Position numbers and translations under genes: made by a program. Under the pieces are notes generated by a model, which worked only from the letters and a program-made list of their open reading frames with translations, searched no databases and was not told where the DNA came from. From Adiantum capillus-veneris (Eukaryota; Streptophyta; Polypodiopsida; Polypodiales; Pteridaceae), in contig CM043971.1 in assembly GCA_014529385.2 (NCBI GenBank), positions 89,271,340 to 89,331,339 of the forward strand: 60,000 nucleotides of DNA. Reading direction: 5' to 3'. Shown here in pieces: positions 26,801 through 40,600 of this stretch (the stretch's first letter is position 1; every line of letters begins with the position of its first letter).

Positions 26801-29800
26801 CTGCCCTTGCACGGCTCCGTGGGGAGGACCTTGTGATTCTTCTTCTCGATTTTGAGAAGGCATACGACAGAGTTGACTGGGACTTTCTAGAGGGCACGCT
26901 ACGTAGGATGGGCTTCTCAGAGGCTTGGATCAGAGGGGTGTCAGCTTTGTACAGACAGGCCCACAGTCAGGTGCTTTTGGCAGGAGGTAGAGGTGAGCGC
27001 TTCATGCTCACACGATCGGTCAGACAGGGTTGTCCTCTTGCCCCCTTTCTCTTTCTGTTCTATGCGGAGGCGATGAGCAGATTTTTGGTGTCACAGCAGG
27101 TTGGTTTGAGGGGCTTAGCACTCCCTATACGGGGAGATGAGCTTCTGGACGCTGAGTTTGCCGACGACTTAGCCTTATACTTAGAGGGCCAGGAGGCCAA
27201 TTTACACAGATGTGGGCAGGCTTTGGAGACCTTCTGCTGTGCATCGGGCGCACTGATCAACTGGAGAAAGACAATGGCTTTCTCAGTTGGTAGTGCTCCT
27301 GTGCCAGATTGGATGCCAGGAGAGGGTTTCAGGTGGATTCCTCCAGGGACTGCAGTTCGGTACTTGGGTTGTCAGGTTGGTTTGGATTTGTCCCCCGAGC
27401 AGCAGATTGCTCCTCTTCTCCTGTCCATCAGGAGAAAGCTGTTAGATTGGAGCTCAGCACGACTTTCGCTGGCTGGTAGAGTAGTAGTTGCCAACCAGGT
27501 GTTGTTGGCGACTATGTGGTACATCACTTCTTGCTGGATCTTCTCGAGTTCTTGTATCAGCCAGGTAGAGAGGCTGATCAGGAACTTCCTTTGGTCTGGT
27601 CGCGACACTCAGATTGCCCAAGCCAAGGTGGCTTGGTCGGTCATCACACTTCCTTGTTCTCAGGGGGGGCTTGGGATCATTGATCCAGCACAGCAGAGCA
27701 GAGCCCTTCTTGGGAAGTTCGTCGTCAGAGGACTTCTGCCAGGCGAGGAGCCCTGGAAGGAGTTCTTGTTGCAGAGGCTTCGTGCCAGGGTGCCTCAGGC
27801 AGGAGGCCCTTGGCAACCTTCGACCAGATGGATCTTTACAAAGTTGCGCCGAGTTGGTTTGAGCAGGAGACTGGAGGACCGATTCGCTGTGAGTTTGCTT
27901 CGGTCTTGGGAGCTATTGCGGCGTGGCCTAGAGCAGCGACAACCGACGTGCACGGAGGAGCGCCTACGGCAGCCCCTCGTCTGGAACCCCATGGTTAGCA
28001 CTCAGAGAGGCCACTTGGTTGGGAGTAGGCCTCATGTTTCTTGGGGTCCCATGGCAGCAGGTCCAGCGCGCTCTCTAGGTGACTGGCTAGAGTTCACAGG
28101 TTTGTCAGTGGAGGTGCAGGTTGTCCAGCTACAGGGCATGAGAGGGGTTCAGAGCATGTGTCAGGACATCTCAGAGTCAGTTCCAGCTGATTGGCTCACG
28201 CCTCTCGAGCCAGTAGCACCCCGGTGGATGGGAGCCTTCACACGACTGGAGGTTCTCATTTCAGTCAGGGCTTGCTCAGAGACTGTCCCAGCCCTGTTCT
28301 TCGAGCTTCAGGGTGGGGGACGTTTACAGAGAGTTGCAGTAGAGGCCCCGCAGGTAGCAGAGTGTTGTTTCCAGAGGATCCGAGTTGTGGGCATCTGTGG
28401 GAGGACTTGCGTCATAGACCCTGACCCAGCAGCTCTTGAGACAGGACACTGGAGGCTATGGGCTTGGGAGTGCTGTCCACTGGCACGAGTACAGTGGGAT
28501 CCTGGTGAGTGGCTATGGAGGGACCCATTCTCTTCTGCAGACCGCCCAGGAGTCCCTTTCTTTCAGTACACTGTTCGGCTTGGACGTCATTTACTTGCAG
28601 CACAGAGAGAGGCCCGCCCCGCTGCAGCACGTCATTGGCAGGAGGAGGGTCTCACAGTTGAGTTCTTGGCAGCTTTTTGGCAGAGGCTGTGGGACTCCAG
28701 ACAGCCGAGGCGCGTCACCTTGTTCCAGTGGTTGGTTGCACACAGAGCCACAGCAGTAGGGAGCTGGCTTGTACATTGTGGTCTCTCGGCCGCATGTACA
28801 GCCTGTGACCAGTTGGTGGAGAGTCAGCGACACTGTCTTTGGGACTGTCCCTCGGCCCAGCAGGTGTGGCTACGAGTTCTTCGGCTGATGCCTGCCCTCT
28901 CCACGGCTCGACAGTACACTTGGGGGGCGGCGGCTTGGTCCACCCTCACGGGCCCGGCACTTCAGTTTGAGCTATCTTCCACCAGCAGGATGATAGTGAT
29001 ACAGGGGGGTCGACCTACACTCCAGCCTGCTACAGACCTTACTCCACAGGAGTGGAGCAGTGAGAGAGAGGAGTGTTGGGAGCTCATCAGCGGCCTAGCT
29101 CTCTGGTTCATCTGGCGGGCCCGTTGTTTCCGCATCTTTGAGGCTCGCCTTGTACCACCAGCAGAGACTGTTCGTGACTTTTGGCTAGAGCTGATCCATA
29201 CTCTCAGAGGACAGCTTGAGGGACTACAGGGCAGCTCCGACCGCATGCGGGAGCGCCGCGAGGCTTTCCTTCGTCTCTGGCGCCCTGGGCCGTTTTACTC
29301 CATGGTCCAGGGGGTGCTCAGATGGCACTACTGTCCACCTGTGTGGCTTTTCCCTCCTCCCATCTCTTGATTTAGCCCCATTGTATATATGCTGTTTTTT
29401 CATTGGGAGAGTCTCCCCATCATGTTTGTTGTAGCCCTCTCTTGCAGAGGTGGATGTAGCCCTATGGGCAGCTTTCATTAACTAATAGAAGGATCTCTTT
29501 CTTGGAAAAAAAAACTTACAACCCGGCCAACACCACTCCCAGGGTCCCATCATATCTGTGTGAGAGGCATGCTCTCCAAAATCCATGAGTGGACCCCATT
29601 GGATGAGAAAACAAGGTCCACTGCGTAGCATTTGACAGATGAGCCTACCAAGATCCCAACCAGCCCAGAAGTAGGAGTCCTCAGACAGAATGGTAACAAA
29701 CTCCAACCGCGCATGAGTACCCTCTATTACTGAATTTGTATCTAAACCAAACAGTATGGAACCAAGGGGAGCACCGGCACCCAGGGGAGTAGGACAGGCA

Positions 29801-31553
29801 TCCAACATACCCCACCATCCATCATGCGTAGGCAGATCAGCAGTGCCCTATATCACGCCATGCCAAGAAGATGGAATAGCATCATCAATCTTCACAATCC
29901 AAGTATGTATCCCTCTGCTCATACCAAACTTATCAGCGATGAACTGTTCATTCAAGTAGCGATGACATGACCACTCAGCAAGGGATGTTGCAAGCTCTCT
30001 TTCCCAACCAGCCCAATCAATACCCCAAACTGGTGCCCCTCAGAATCCTGACAAAAAGGGTTCCACACCAATGGCTGACGCTCAAACTCTTGAAGGGTTC
30101 GAGATGGCTGGAAAACAAGACCGGTTCTCATCTTCAATCAAATCCTCCACAACCAGCAACTGAAGGGTGAGAAGTGAGGAAAGGACATTGGATCATCTCT
30201 AAAGATAGTGGACCGAGCAACACCAACAGCCAACATCGATCACACCGTCTCTTGGAACCATGCGTGCCACAGCATGATGCAAAAAGACTTTCTAAGGTTC
30301 ATTGTGCACCAACAAACCACAAAAAATAAGCTTAGAAAGTAAGGCAAAACTCTGCATTTCTGGATCAATAATCCCCAAGCCACCCTCATATCGCGGCAAA
30401 ATGCAAGTATGCCGCACAACTCTGGATTGGGTATCTATAGTCCCATCCGAACCTCTAAAAAGGAAATTTCTAATGAGACAATGCAGTCTGAACTTACTCT
30501 CTGAATGCACAATTCAACACGAAGCTGTGAACCAGACTGTAGCCAAAAGCACCAGGTTGGCCACCAAAGCACGACCAGCCAGTGACAAATGTGAAAAGCA
30601 CCAAATGAATGAAGAAAGAAAGAAGCGTAGCATTTGCCAAATATGATGCCCCACACATGAACCAAGCCCAAAAGTGTTGCTTACTACACAAATAGAAAGT
30701 TGACAGAATAGTGCAAGCCCCTCCACCTTAAATCTGACTTGGCAGCCCTGAAAGATGAATTTTCTGAGGATTTTGACCTGCTTACAACAGCCAAAGAGAA
30801 CTAAGAGTAATTGCTAGTCACTCTTATTGAAACAAAATAAAAGGCAATTCTATCATAAAATATTAAAAATGTATTTTCTGTCTAAATGCATGTAGCCAAG
30901 CAAAGCCAGTAAATCTTTACTTAAAGACATGCTGTTTACCACTTAGTTCCTGGGTCACACAGAAAGGCATGGTATTTGGAGAGTGGCAAGGGCGAGTCCC
31001 TTGGAAATACCGACAAGGCAAGACAGAAAATGCAAGATAAATGACACTCGATTTCGAAAAGCAAGTATAGCTCTAAAAACTGCCACGATCGTTGAGATGG
31101 CTACAAACCCTTTTGCAAACTCGTAGGCAGTGAACAAACTCCTGCAAACCCTTTTGCGACTTCGACTGTGAACAAATTTACACTAGACAATTTATAATCC
31201 TTATCTTTCCTTGCTACTTGATGGTTATCTCAAGATAACACTGTTTTGCGTATTGCCTTTGATTATGTACAAACAAGTGGTAATCCTCCTCCAAACATTG
31301 TTCAGATGCTCATACAAGTAACATGACAATCCAACCTCACCTGCTTTCTATGAAAATAGAACTAACCTTTTTTTCCTGGGTGTCTATCTCCACAACAGGG
31401 AAAAGCCAGGGACAAACCAAATTCAGCTTCCATAATGTCTTCCTCCAAGAGGTCAATGTGGGCATTCCCAAAACTTTCCTGCAACCACAAGTCATGTCCA
31501 AAGTGATGGCTATTCTCAAAAGCTACTTGTCTCGCAGACCACTTTACAAGACA

Positions 31554-31604
<51 letters not shown>

Positions 31605-34600
31605 GCTGAAGATACCCCTTAGGTTTCTCTTTTCACTTTATACCCCCTTATTCTCGTCTTATGCCAATTGTCCCTAAATATGAATTTCCAAAAGCTAGAA
31701 TTCACCATTTCCAATCTATACCCTACCCAATTGAGTTGTATCAATCATATGATGGAGCCAATTTGTAATGTTTTGTTTGGTCCCATAGGTCATATCTGAC
31801 CTCCGAGTATGATAATCAAATCTATCTCTCTATTCCTTGGAGATGATCTCACACTCACATAGCTTGCTCATATGAATACCCGAGATAATGACAGCTCGAG
31901 AGAAGGGGAAAGTGGCCTTCTACAGGGATGGACGAGTGGTTATTCTAGAGAAGCGCCCCGCATGACAGTGCGAGACCTGTGGGACCACACTCAGAGTGGC
32001 TACATGGAATTGTAATGGATCTTTGTGCCTCGATGTAGGGGCCTTTGAGGATAGTTTCACAGGGAGAGACATCATTTTCTATTCTGAGACGCATCAGGCC
32101 CCGGGGCAGTCCATGCCCCATGTGAGCGGATACAGATGGGAGACAACTTGCAGACAGGAGACTCGATCAAAGCGCAAGGGACGAGGTTCAGGAGGAGTGG
32201 TAGTCTTATTCAGGGAGGAGCTACAGTCTCTGATACATATAGCTAGGAGGGATGAGCATGCTAGGTACATGTGGGTGAGACCGAAGGTAGAGACAGGCAG
32301 ATATCTCTACATAGCTATTTGCTATTTCCCTCCTAGTACGTCAGTATATGCATCTCCTAGAGGACAGTCCCCCTTCTGTATTTTAGATGATGATATATGG
32401 GGGTTTTCCAGAGATGGCAACATTATTATCTTGCGGGATTTCAATGCTAGGCCTATCCATCAACAGACAGTATTCTATGATACCTCAGAGGAGCTGATGC
32501 GGGAGCTTGATATTACAGAAATGGGCCTGTCTAGATTATCACAGGATGAGGAGCACACTGAGTATGGCAGATGATTGATTGATATGGGGACTGACATGGA
32601 TTGGCCATTTTGAATGGCCTATAGAGATTCCTTGTAGCTGGTGGTTTTACATGCTTTCCACATCGGCATGGCGCTAGTACAGTGGATTATGTTATGGCTC
32701 ACCAGGACTCATTCCTTCCTTTCAAGATTTCGTGCTGGGAACTAGGCCAATTGGGGTAGCATTCGATCAAGCTATCTTGTTTTTCACTCTATCGTTCCAG
32801 TTCAACGCAACTCCATTGGGAGAGGCCTCCACACATACTCGGTATACCTTCACGAGGGAGACGGATCACGTGTACACGGATGAGATATACAGGCAGCTAT
32901 GCACTCAGGAGCCAGGACGACCACTAGATGAACTCACCCAGATTCTGATAGAGACGCTACATGATGCAGCATCAGAGGCATATCCCCACAGCTAGCCTAC
33001 ACACAGACGATCCGGGAGCATGCCTCAGAACAGTTGGTATGATGAGGAGTGTAGAGAGACGAGGATCAGATTACAGAGAGATGTGCTAATGGGTACTACT
33101 ACACATAGACAGTCACGGATTATCTTCCGCCGCCTAGTGCGACGAAAGAAGAGGGCTTACCTATCTCAATTAGAGCATGATCTGTATCAGTTGTTTATGA
33201 GTCAGGACTCTAGTGAGGCATGGAGGCTTGCCGCTTTTCAATGAGCACTCTCCACCGCCAGCCATCACTTCCACAAAGACATGGGGGGAATATGCTACAT
33301 CTCTCTATAAAACATCGGGGCAGCCACCTTTGTCTGACCCTCTAGAGGCATGCCCAGAAACATGTACTTTCTTTACTGCTGAGCGGGTAAGAAAAGCCAT
33401 TGACAAGATGAAGACAGGAAGAGCACAGGATCATGATGGTCTGGTAGAAGAGCACTTTATCCATGCCAGAGATATGCTTGCAGAGCCTCTTGCTATGATG
33501 TTTAATAGAGCCATGTACGAGGGGTTCCTTGAGACTTGGAGTATGTCCACTATTGTGCCTATCTTCAAGTCGGCACATCCTATGCTTCCCGGGAATTACC
33601 GAACCATCATGGTTGGTCACACTCTAGCTAGGCTATATGCATCAATTCCTGAGCATGAGTTGAGTGGATGGGCAGAGAGACAGGGCATACGAGCAGCGGG
33701 ACAGGCAAGGTTCGGGAGAGGTTTCTCCACTCTTGACCAAATGTTGACACTTAGAGCCATTATTGAGGAGAGTAGACACCATGGCAGGAGGATATATTGT
33801 AGCTTTGTGGATTTCTGCAAAGCCTTTGATACAGTGCCACGAGCCAGACTCATACGCAGATTGCAAGACATGGGGGTGCCCACAGAGCTGATCTGGGGGA
33901 TCTTAGCTTTATATAGGACAGTGGTAGGACAAGTATGCACTACTCAGGGCATGTCCGACATGGTTCACTCCACCATTGGGGTGAAGCAGGATTGTCCCCT
34001 ATCTCCGACTCTCTTTAAATATGTGTAGATGAGTTTTCAGATTATGTACATACATAGGGTGATAGAGGTGCTCAGCTTGCAGGGACATGGATTTTGTTGC
34101 TATTATATGATGATGATATTGTGCTGATCTGCGACTCTCGAGAGGGAATGCAGCGTCATTTGGATGCATTGCATGTATTTGCACGGGACAGTGGATTGTC
34201 TGTGAACCTTGGTAAGACAAAGGTAATGGTGTTTAACACCATGGCGCAGTGGGTAAGGAGGTCCTCCCCCACTTTTACATATGGTCGAGAGACTATTGAG
34301 TATGCAGATACATACACTTATCTTGGGGCGGATTTGAGTGGTCCAATATTTTCCCTGAGGCGTGCAGCAGATACGCGATTGACCATAGCCTATGCAGCAT
34401 GGGGAGACTTGAGAGGATATGTTCGTAGGTTCAATTCCAGGAACCTCAGACAAAGCTTTGGCTCTTTGACACTTTGATCACTTCGGCCATGCTGTACGGA
34501 GTGGAGATATGGGGCCCCTCAATTGATCATCATAGCAGAGCTGGCAGTACTGATGGATGGAGATGTATGGAGAAGCCCTTGGTGTCTATGATTTCTCGGA

Positions 34601-37600
34601 TAATTAGGGCCAAGGCCTCAGTACCACATGACATTGTTAGGGCGGAGCTTGCTGCTCCTCCATTGGTAGTGGAGGCACTCACTCGATCAATTTCATTTAT
34701 GCATAGCACTTGGGCTCTCCCTAGAGACAGATATGCTCGATTAGCACTAGAGTCTTCGCGACAGCTGGCATTGCAGGGAGATAGATCATGTTGGTATGCA
34801 GAGATGGCATCTTGGTTTCAGTTACATGGCTTTAGTATGGATCGGCTACCCCCATTTCACTACTCTTTGGATGCACCCTCCATCTCCCTCACTAGGGCAG
34901 AGATTACCAGGCTCATCAGACAGAACTTGATTCAGTTGGATACAAAGAGGACATGGATACAACCTACACATGAGCTAGGTACGAAGATGACTTTCTATAG
35001 AGAGCATCTTCTCCAACTCACGGAGGATGGTTTTGTGATCAGACCAGGATACATGGATACTCATCTATCCCACGGGATACGATGTGCTATTGGTCAGATA
35101 CGCACATCCTCACATGAGCTAGAGATCGAGACAGGCAGATTTAGAGGAGTACTCGCTGAGTCCAGGATTTGTCAGGTGTGCCAAATAGAGCCAGAGACAG
35201 AGCTACATTACATATGTCACTGCCCAGTATACTATGAGCTATTGATGTATATGTATATGATGCCTCGACTGTCAAAGAGCTCCATTGCATTGTATCAGCT
35301 CCCCCTTTGTATTTCCTATTCCCTTTGTATCAGCTTTCACCCCACCCCTACCCACTATTTTCTTTTCAATTCTTTGTACCTTTTGTACCCAGACTTGGTA
35401 TTAGATTCACCACATGTAACCTTTTTGTTTCATAGGTCATTTTGGCCTTTTGAAGACGTTAATATTACATTTCTTTTATTTCATTTCTCTCTCTCTCGTC
35501 TATGCATTGATCAATTGGAACAAATGATACTTGACTTTATGCAACAAGAAGGCATTGAAGAGGTTACTATTTGCAATGCGGTAATCACGCTTTTGTTGTA
35601 TGGATGTAGTGCTTTTATCACACACTCTAGAGGATGCACAAAAGCTTATGGTTGTCCTTGAGAACTTTTGATTGCATAGTGGTTTGATTGTGACTGAATC
35701 CCGAATAAAGGTTATGCTTATGAAAACCAATTATACAAAAAAGCGACGAATTGAGTACAACAATAAGACACTTGAAGTTGTTGAGAGCTTTAGGTACCTT
35801 GGCCTTGAGGTTCCAGCATGAATGTGCTATGCATCGTTTGGAAGCTGGGAAGAGAGCGTACTATGCATTAAAAACATGTGTAATGTCAACTTTGGGTTTC
35901 TCAAGAAGTACCTTTTTGACACATTGGTGACATAGGTTCTTCTTTATGGAATTGAAGTGTGGGGCGGGAGCATCTCAAAATCTACTTGGAAAGAGTTTGA
36001 GAATGTATAAAAGCGTTTTCTTACAAACTTTCTTTGCGTTAAGACACAAACACCACATATGCTCCCACTTCTCGAGTCAGGATCTCTTCCAATTGATGTT
36101 ATGAGCATGGAAAGGGTTGTGGAGTACATAATGATGCATTACACTTGCGACATGATGCCTCAATAGACTCCCAAGTGAATGAAGCTTTTCTACAACTCCA
36201 ATGTATTACAGCTTGGGAGGAATACTGATGATCATGCTGTGTGCAACCAGAGGATATGCATCTACACTAAGTGACTGGGCATGCACGGTCTACGAATAGA
36301 CTCACAGAAGTGCCAGATCACTTCTAATCTAAACCGATTGGACTTGACAGAAACCCTATTATGGTGTAGCTTGTCCACGGACACATAGGGTTGGATGTGT
36401 CATGTGACATCTCCTCCTTTTCAAAGTGAGGTACTGGTACCAAACTGTATGGCGTCGAGGGAGATCGCCAATAGCATCCAAAATCCTGGAAGGGACTCTT
36501 CGCCGGCCCACTCTGATGTGTGGGTCGTGCGGTACTTGAACTTCATAAAGGTGTGCAACGCTTGCTTCTTTGGGCGCGCCGAAAGAGACACAAAGTCTCT
36601 TGTGGCTCCTTCGATGCTTCGACTTCGTCTAGAGTCCTGCTTCTTTCTTCTTCAAGAATCTCCATGGCTGAAAATTCTTGAAACCACTTCCAACACAAAA
36701 ACATGAACATACCCATTTCATGTAAAGTGAGTGGAAAAAATCTTGTCTTCTCGAAAGACTGTGCATGCAATGCAGATGAACAAATAGACGGAGTGCTAAA
36801 CCGTTCACCACACACATGCAAACAATGAGATCGAATCTTTCTCTTATAATCTAGAGCAATCAACTGTGGCAATTCACAACGGAAATGCCCATGCTTGGTG
36901 CTCATAGTTTCATGTGCTCTTTCTACAACTGTGTCGTGCCAAGGGAGAGACATGGAATGTGACTTCCTTGAAAGCATACTTTTCAGCTTTTCATGAAAAT
37001 CCCACATACATTCGTGCTCATCCATGAGAGAAACGTGTTCAACATACAATATGTCATGCCTAGGAAAAGGGATCACATAAAGATGCTGACTAACATACAG
37101 GAAACGATCACGAATGAAACATCCGAACAATGCGTGTGTATCAATCATGCGAACACATAATACTTCCTGTGAGGGTTCTTTGGACCTAGGCTCGAGAGCC
37201 AAGATCAGTTCTTCCTGAATGATCGAATTGTCCTGTGGGGGTTCTTTGGACCTCAACTCGAAAGCCAAGATCGGTTCTTTGTGATTGATCGAATCTACAA
37301 CGAGGTTAGCTTCGATAGAAAAAGCATCCACTAACACATCTTCCTTGTGAACAATCACATCATCTTCATGCAACTCATCATGCTTGTGAGAAATCACATC
37401 TTGATCATGCAAATCATCATGCTTGTCATTGTCATCCAAATCATCATGCTTAGCAATATCATTCAAATCATCATGCTTATCACAATCATGCAAATCCTGT
37501 GTATCATGCTTTGGAGAAGAAGAGACTGAGAGAGTCTCCTTTTCCCGATCCTGTTGCATCTGTGCCTGCATTCGAGAAAAGAGTCGCAACATCTCTTGCC

Positions 37601-40600
37601 TTATTGCTTTGTTCTCGCGATCTATGGCTGCCATTCTTTCTGTGTAGTTACGCTCTATGGCTGCCATTCTTTCTTTGTGTTCACGCTCTATTTCTGTTTT
37701 TCTTTCATGGTCCAACTCCTCCATAGGAGTTAGCGCAATCCTTGTCGTAGATGGGCAAGGGGGAGGGTCAGAAAAACCTCCTGGTGGGGAAAATTCTTCT
37801 TCGCCTCTCTCATGCTCATCACCTCCAAGCGAAGTATCCATGCAGCTTCGAGTGATGACCATTCTGCAATAGTGGGTTCTTGTGGTCTTGGGTTCTTAAG
37901 TTCACGAGGAACTTGGGTTCTTGGGGGTCTTGGGTTCTTAAGTCCACGAGGAACTTGGATTCTTGAGGTTCTTGAGGTTTTCTTTCGCTTGCAAACCGTG
38001 TTTGAGAAGGATCTTCTCTTCACCCGAGTTCTACTCCTTTCTGCGGGCGCACCCCTTCGCAGCCTTGCGCTCACACCAAGGTTGCTTTCTCCCACCTCAC
38101 GTCGATTGGCCAGCCGCTAAGTGCACGGTCCGCTCTCAATGAGTGAAAAGAGACACAAGGGGAGGCTGGACAAGCCCTTCTTTCTTGGGATTCCTGTCAC
38201 TCTTCAAAAAACACGAATAGAAATCGACACGCCCAAGCGAACTTAGGTTCGTGCGACCGCAACAAGGAAAAAAAAATTCTTTTGATTTTTGTGGTTCTTT
38301 CCTTGAGTGATACAGAACACTGCTAAAGCTCTGATACCAATGTAAGATGCAGCGGAATGATTGTTTGCGCTTTGCTCAAGATGAGTGCTCCGAACTGTGC
38401 TAAAGGGTTTCCTTTTAGTTCTTATGGAAGGTAGAGCCTTCCGTTCTTAATGGAAAGTGCTATGATCACAAACAAAGTGAATGGACACTGTGCGTGCAAG
38501 TGAAAGAGACTGAGAGATAGAGAGAGAAGAGAGATACGACACCAGAGACTGATGTAAAACCCTCCTCCGAAGGCCCCACTCTCGTCGGCGAGAGTGGTCT
38601 ACTTATGATTGCACAAAGTGGTACAATGTGGATGCACTGGACTGATGCAACTTGGGACTATGCCGATGACGACAACGACTTTAGGGCTGAAATCTGCGGT
38701 CTTCTATCTGCTGAATTTCGGGGCTGTTTTGGTGGCTGAAAATGACTGTTTTGGCTGCGTTTTTATGACTGAAAATTGGGGTCTTCTACAACCAACTAGG
38801 GCTGAATCTGCTGCTATCTAATAGGGCTGAAAACGCTGACCATCTGATGCGGTAAGGGCTGAAAATCAAAAACGCTGGGGCTGCCTGCTGAGCGTTAGTG
38901 AAAACGCTAGGGTTTTGAGAATGGTTGGCGATCAAGGGAGGTTGAAAACGCCAGGCAATCTGAGGGCTGTTGGTGAAGACCAAATCGCTAGGCTGACTAT
39001 CTATGGCGAGGATGGAGGAACCAAAAACGCCAAGGGGTTACTGCTGGGGTTCTGCTGAGAAGGTGCCTGTTGAGCATGTGCTCGTGCTGCCTCTTCTGCC
39101 AGAAAGTGCTAACTTGGGTTTGCTTATATATATGAACTTAGCAAAATTGCCCTACCTTTTTTTGTTGGAAAGTCACTTAAAAATAATAAGTGAAAAATGT
39201 CAAAAATAGGAAAAAATAGGCTAAATGCATTGGAAAATTCCCCTAACTAAATCTGATGGATTCTAAAGGGAATACTGATGATCATGCTGTGTGCAACCAG
39301 AGGATATGCATCTACACTAAGTGACTGGGCATGCACGGTCTACGAATAGACTCACAAAAGTGCGAGATCACTTCTAATCTAAACCGATTGGACTTGACAG
39401 AAACCCTATTATGGTGTAGCTTGTCCACGGACACATAGGGTTGGATGTGTCACGTGACACCCCCGTTCCAGTACTCCTTGGATGCACCTTCCCTATCTAT
39501 CACACGGACAAACACCACTAGACTCATACGTCAAGATCTCATTTAGCTAGATACCACGAGCACATGGATACAGCCGATACAGGAGTTGGGCACGAAGATG
39601 GCTTTCTATAGAGACCATCTTCTCCGACTCACGGAGGACGGATTTGTGACCAAGCCAGGATACATGGATACAAACTTATCTCATGGGATACGGTGTGCTA
39701 TTGGCTTGATACGCACATCCTCACATCAGCTTCAGATAGAGACTGGTAGATTTCAAGGAGTACCAACAAAGACCAGGATATGTCATTTATGTCATATTGA
39801 GCCAGAGACAGAGCTGCACTATATGTCATTGCCCTATGTACTATGAGATCCGTGGCCGACTTCACTGCTTGTTCAGAGAGGGTTTTGGAACACTTTCTAG
39901 AGTCATGAGATACACAGACCAGAGATGACTACGCCTGTTTTTACTCGAGTTGCGCAGACACTGGGAGAGCTTGCTGAGGACATCAGGGGGGAGCCAGTCT
40001 CAGAGGGCACCAGACAATGAGCAACCAGAGGATTGCTCACCACAGCAAAGCTCAGCTTCAGATCACACCCACACCAGAGGTATGTTCATCGATCGGGCGA
40101 TTGAGCTAGGGAGATCCAGACGACCACGATCACGGGGGGCTTCACACTACCGGAGGAGATTGCAACAGAGGATCCGGATCACCCTAGCTCAACATGCAAG
40201 GCGCCCAATCAGAGTACTGAATATGGAGGATATTGACGAGTGGGGGCGGGATTCTCCTCCCCCCCCCCCCCATGATCCGCCTACCATTTTTATATCACCC
40301 ATTCTATCAACCCACCCATTGTACCATTGTATCAGCTCTCATTTAACCCCCCTCCCCCCCTTTTCTTAGTTGTACTTAGACATTGTACCAGATTCACCAC
40401 TTGCAAATTTTTTGGTCTCATAGGTCACTTTGGCCTTCTGTAGACGTTAATATATCATTTCATTTCATTTCTCCCCCCCCTTGCCCCCCCCCCCCCCCCC
40501 AAAAAAAAAAAAACTTAGAGACTCAACTATTGTGCCTATCTTCAAGGCACGTGATCCTACGGAGCCTAGAAACTACCATACTATTACGATTGGGTACACA

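Larger units (their letters stand above)
22702..29512 (+). mobile_element. full-length L1-type LINE, recent insertion
   Basis: 6.8-kb element with a GC/C-rich 5' UTR (22702-23111), ORF1, ORF2 (1450 codons, uninterrupted), a short 3' UTR and a short poly(A) (29506-29514). It is flanked by an identical 16-18-bp target-site duplication, the signature of target-primed reverse transcription. It lies in the 19.3-kb tRNase Z intron, antisense to that gene. The base composition (GC-rich coding) contrasts with the AT-rich surroundings. It inserted into an older L1-like remnant of opposite orientation (29531-30770). Confidence 0.95.
36219..39459 (-). mobile_element. non-autonomous gag-only LTR retrotransposon (TR-GAG-like)
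   Basis: Minus-strand element. 5' LTR 39459-38341, PBS 38339-38328, one 439-codon frame, PPT 36422-36410, and a truncated 3' LTR 36409-36219. The inner region is only about 1.9 kb and has no protease, RT or integrase, so it must move in trans. It lies between a LINE B fragment (left) and a LINE A fragment (right). Because the 3' LTR is cut, no target-site duplication can be read. Confidence 0.8.

Noticed and set aside
31337-31602. A second open frame over the lone exon (containing [14 protein letters not shown]), first read as an exon of an RNA cap methyltransferase
   Set aside because: The other frame matches tRNase Z and fits the splice phases on both sides; this one ends in the wrong phase.
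36219-39459. The 191-bp direct repeats read as LTRs of a plus-strand element
   Set aside because: PBS and PPT both point to the minus strand, which makes one repeat part of a 1119-bp LTR and the other a truncated LTR.
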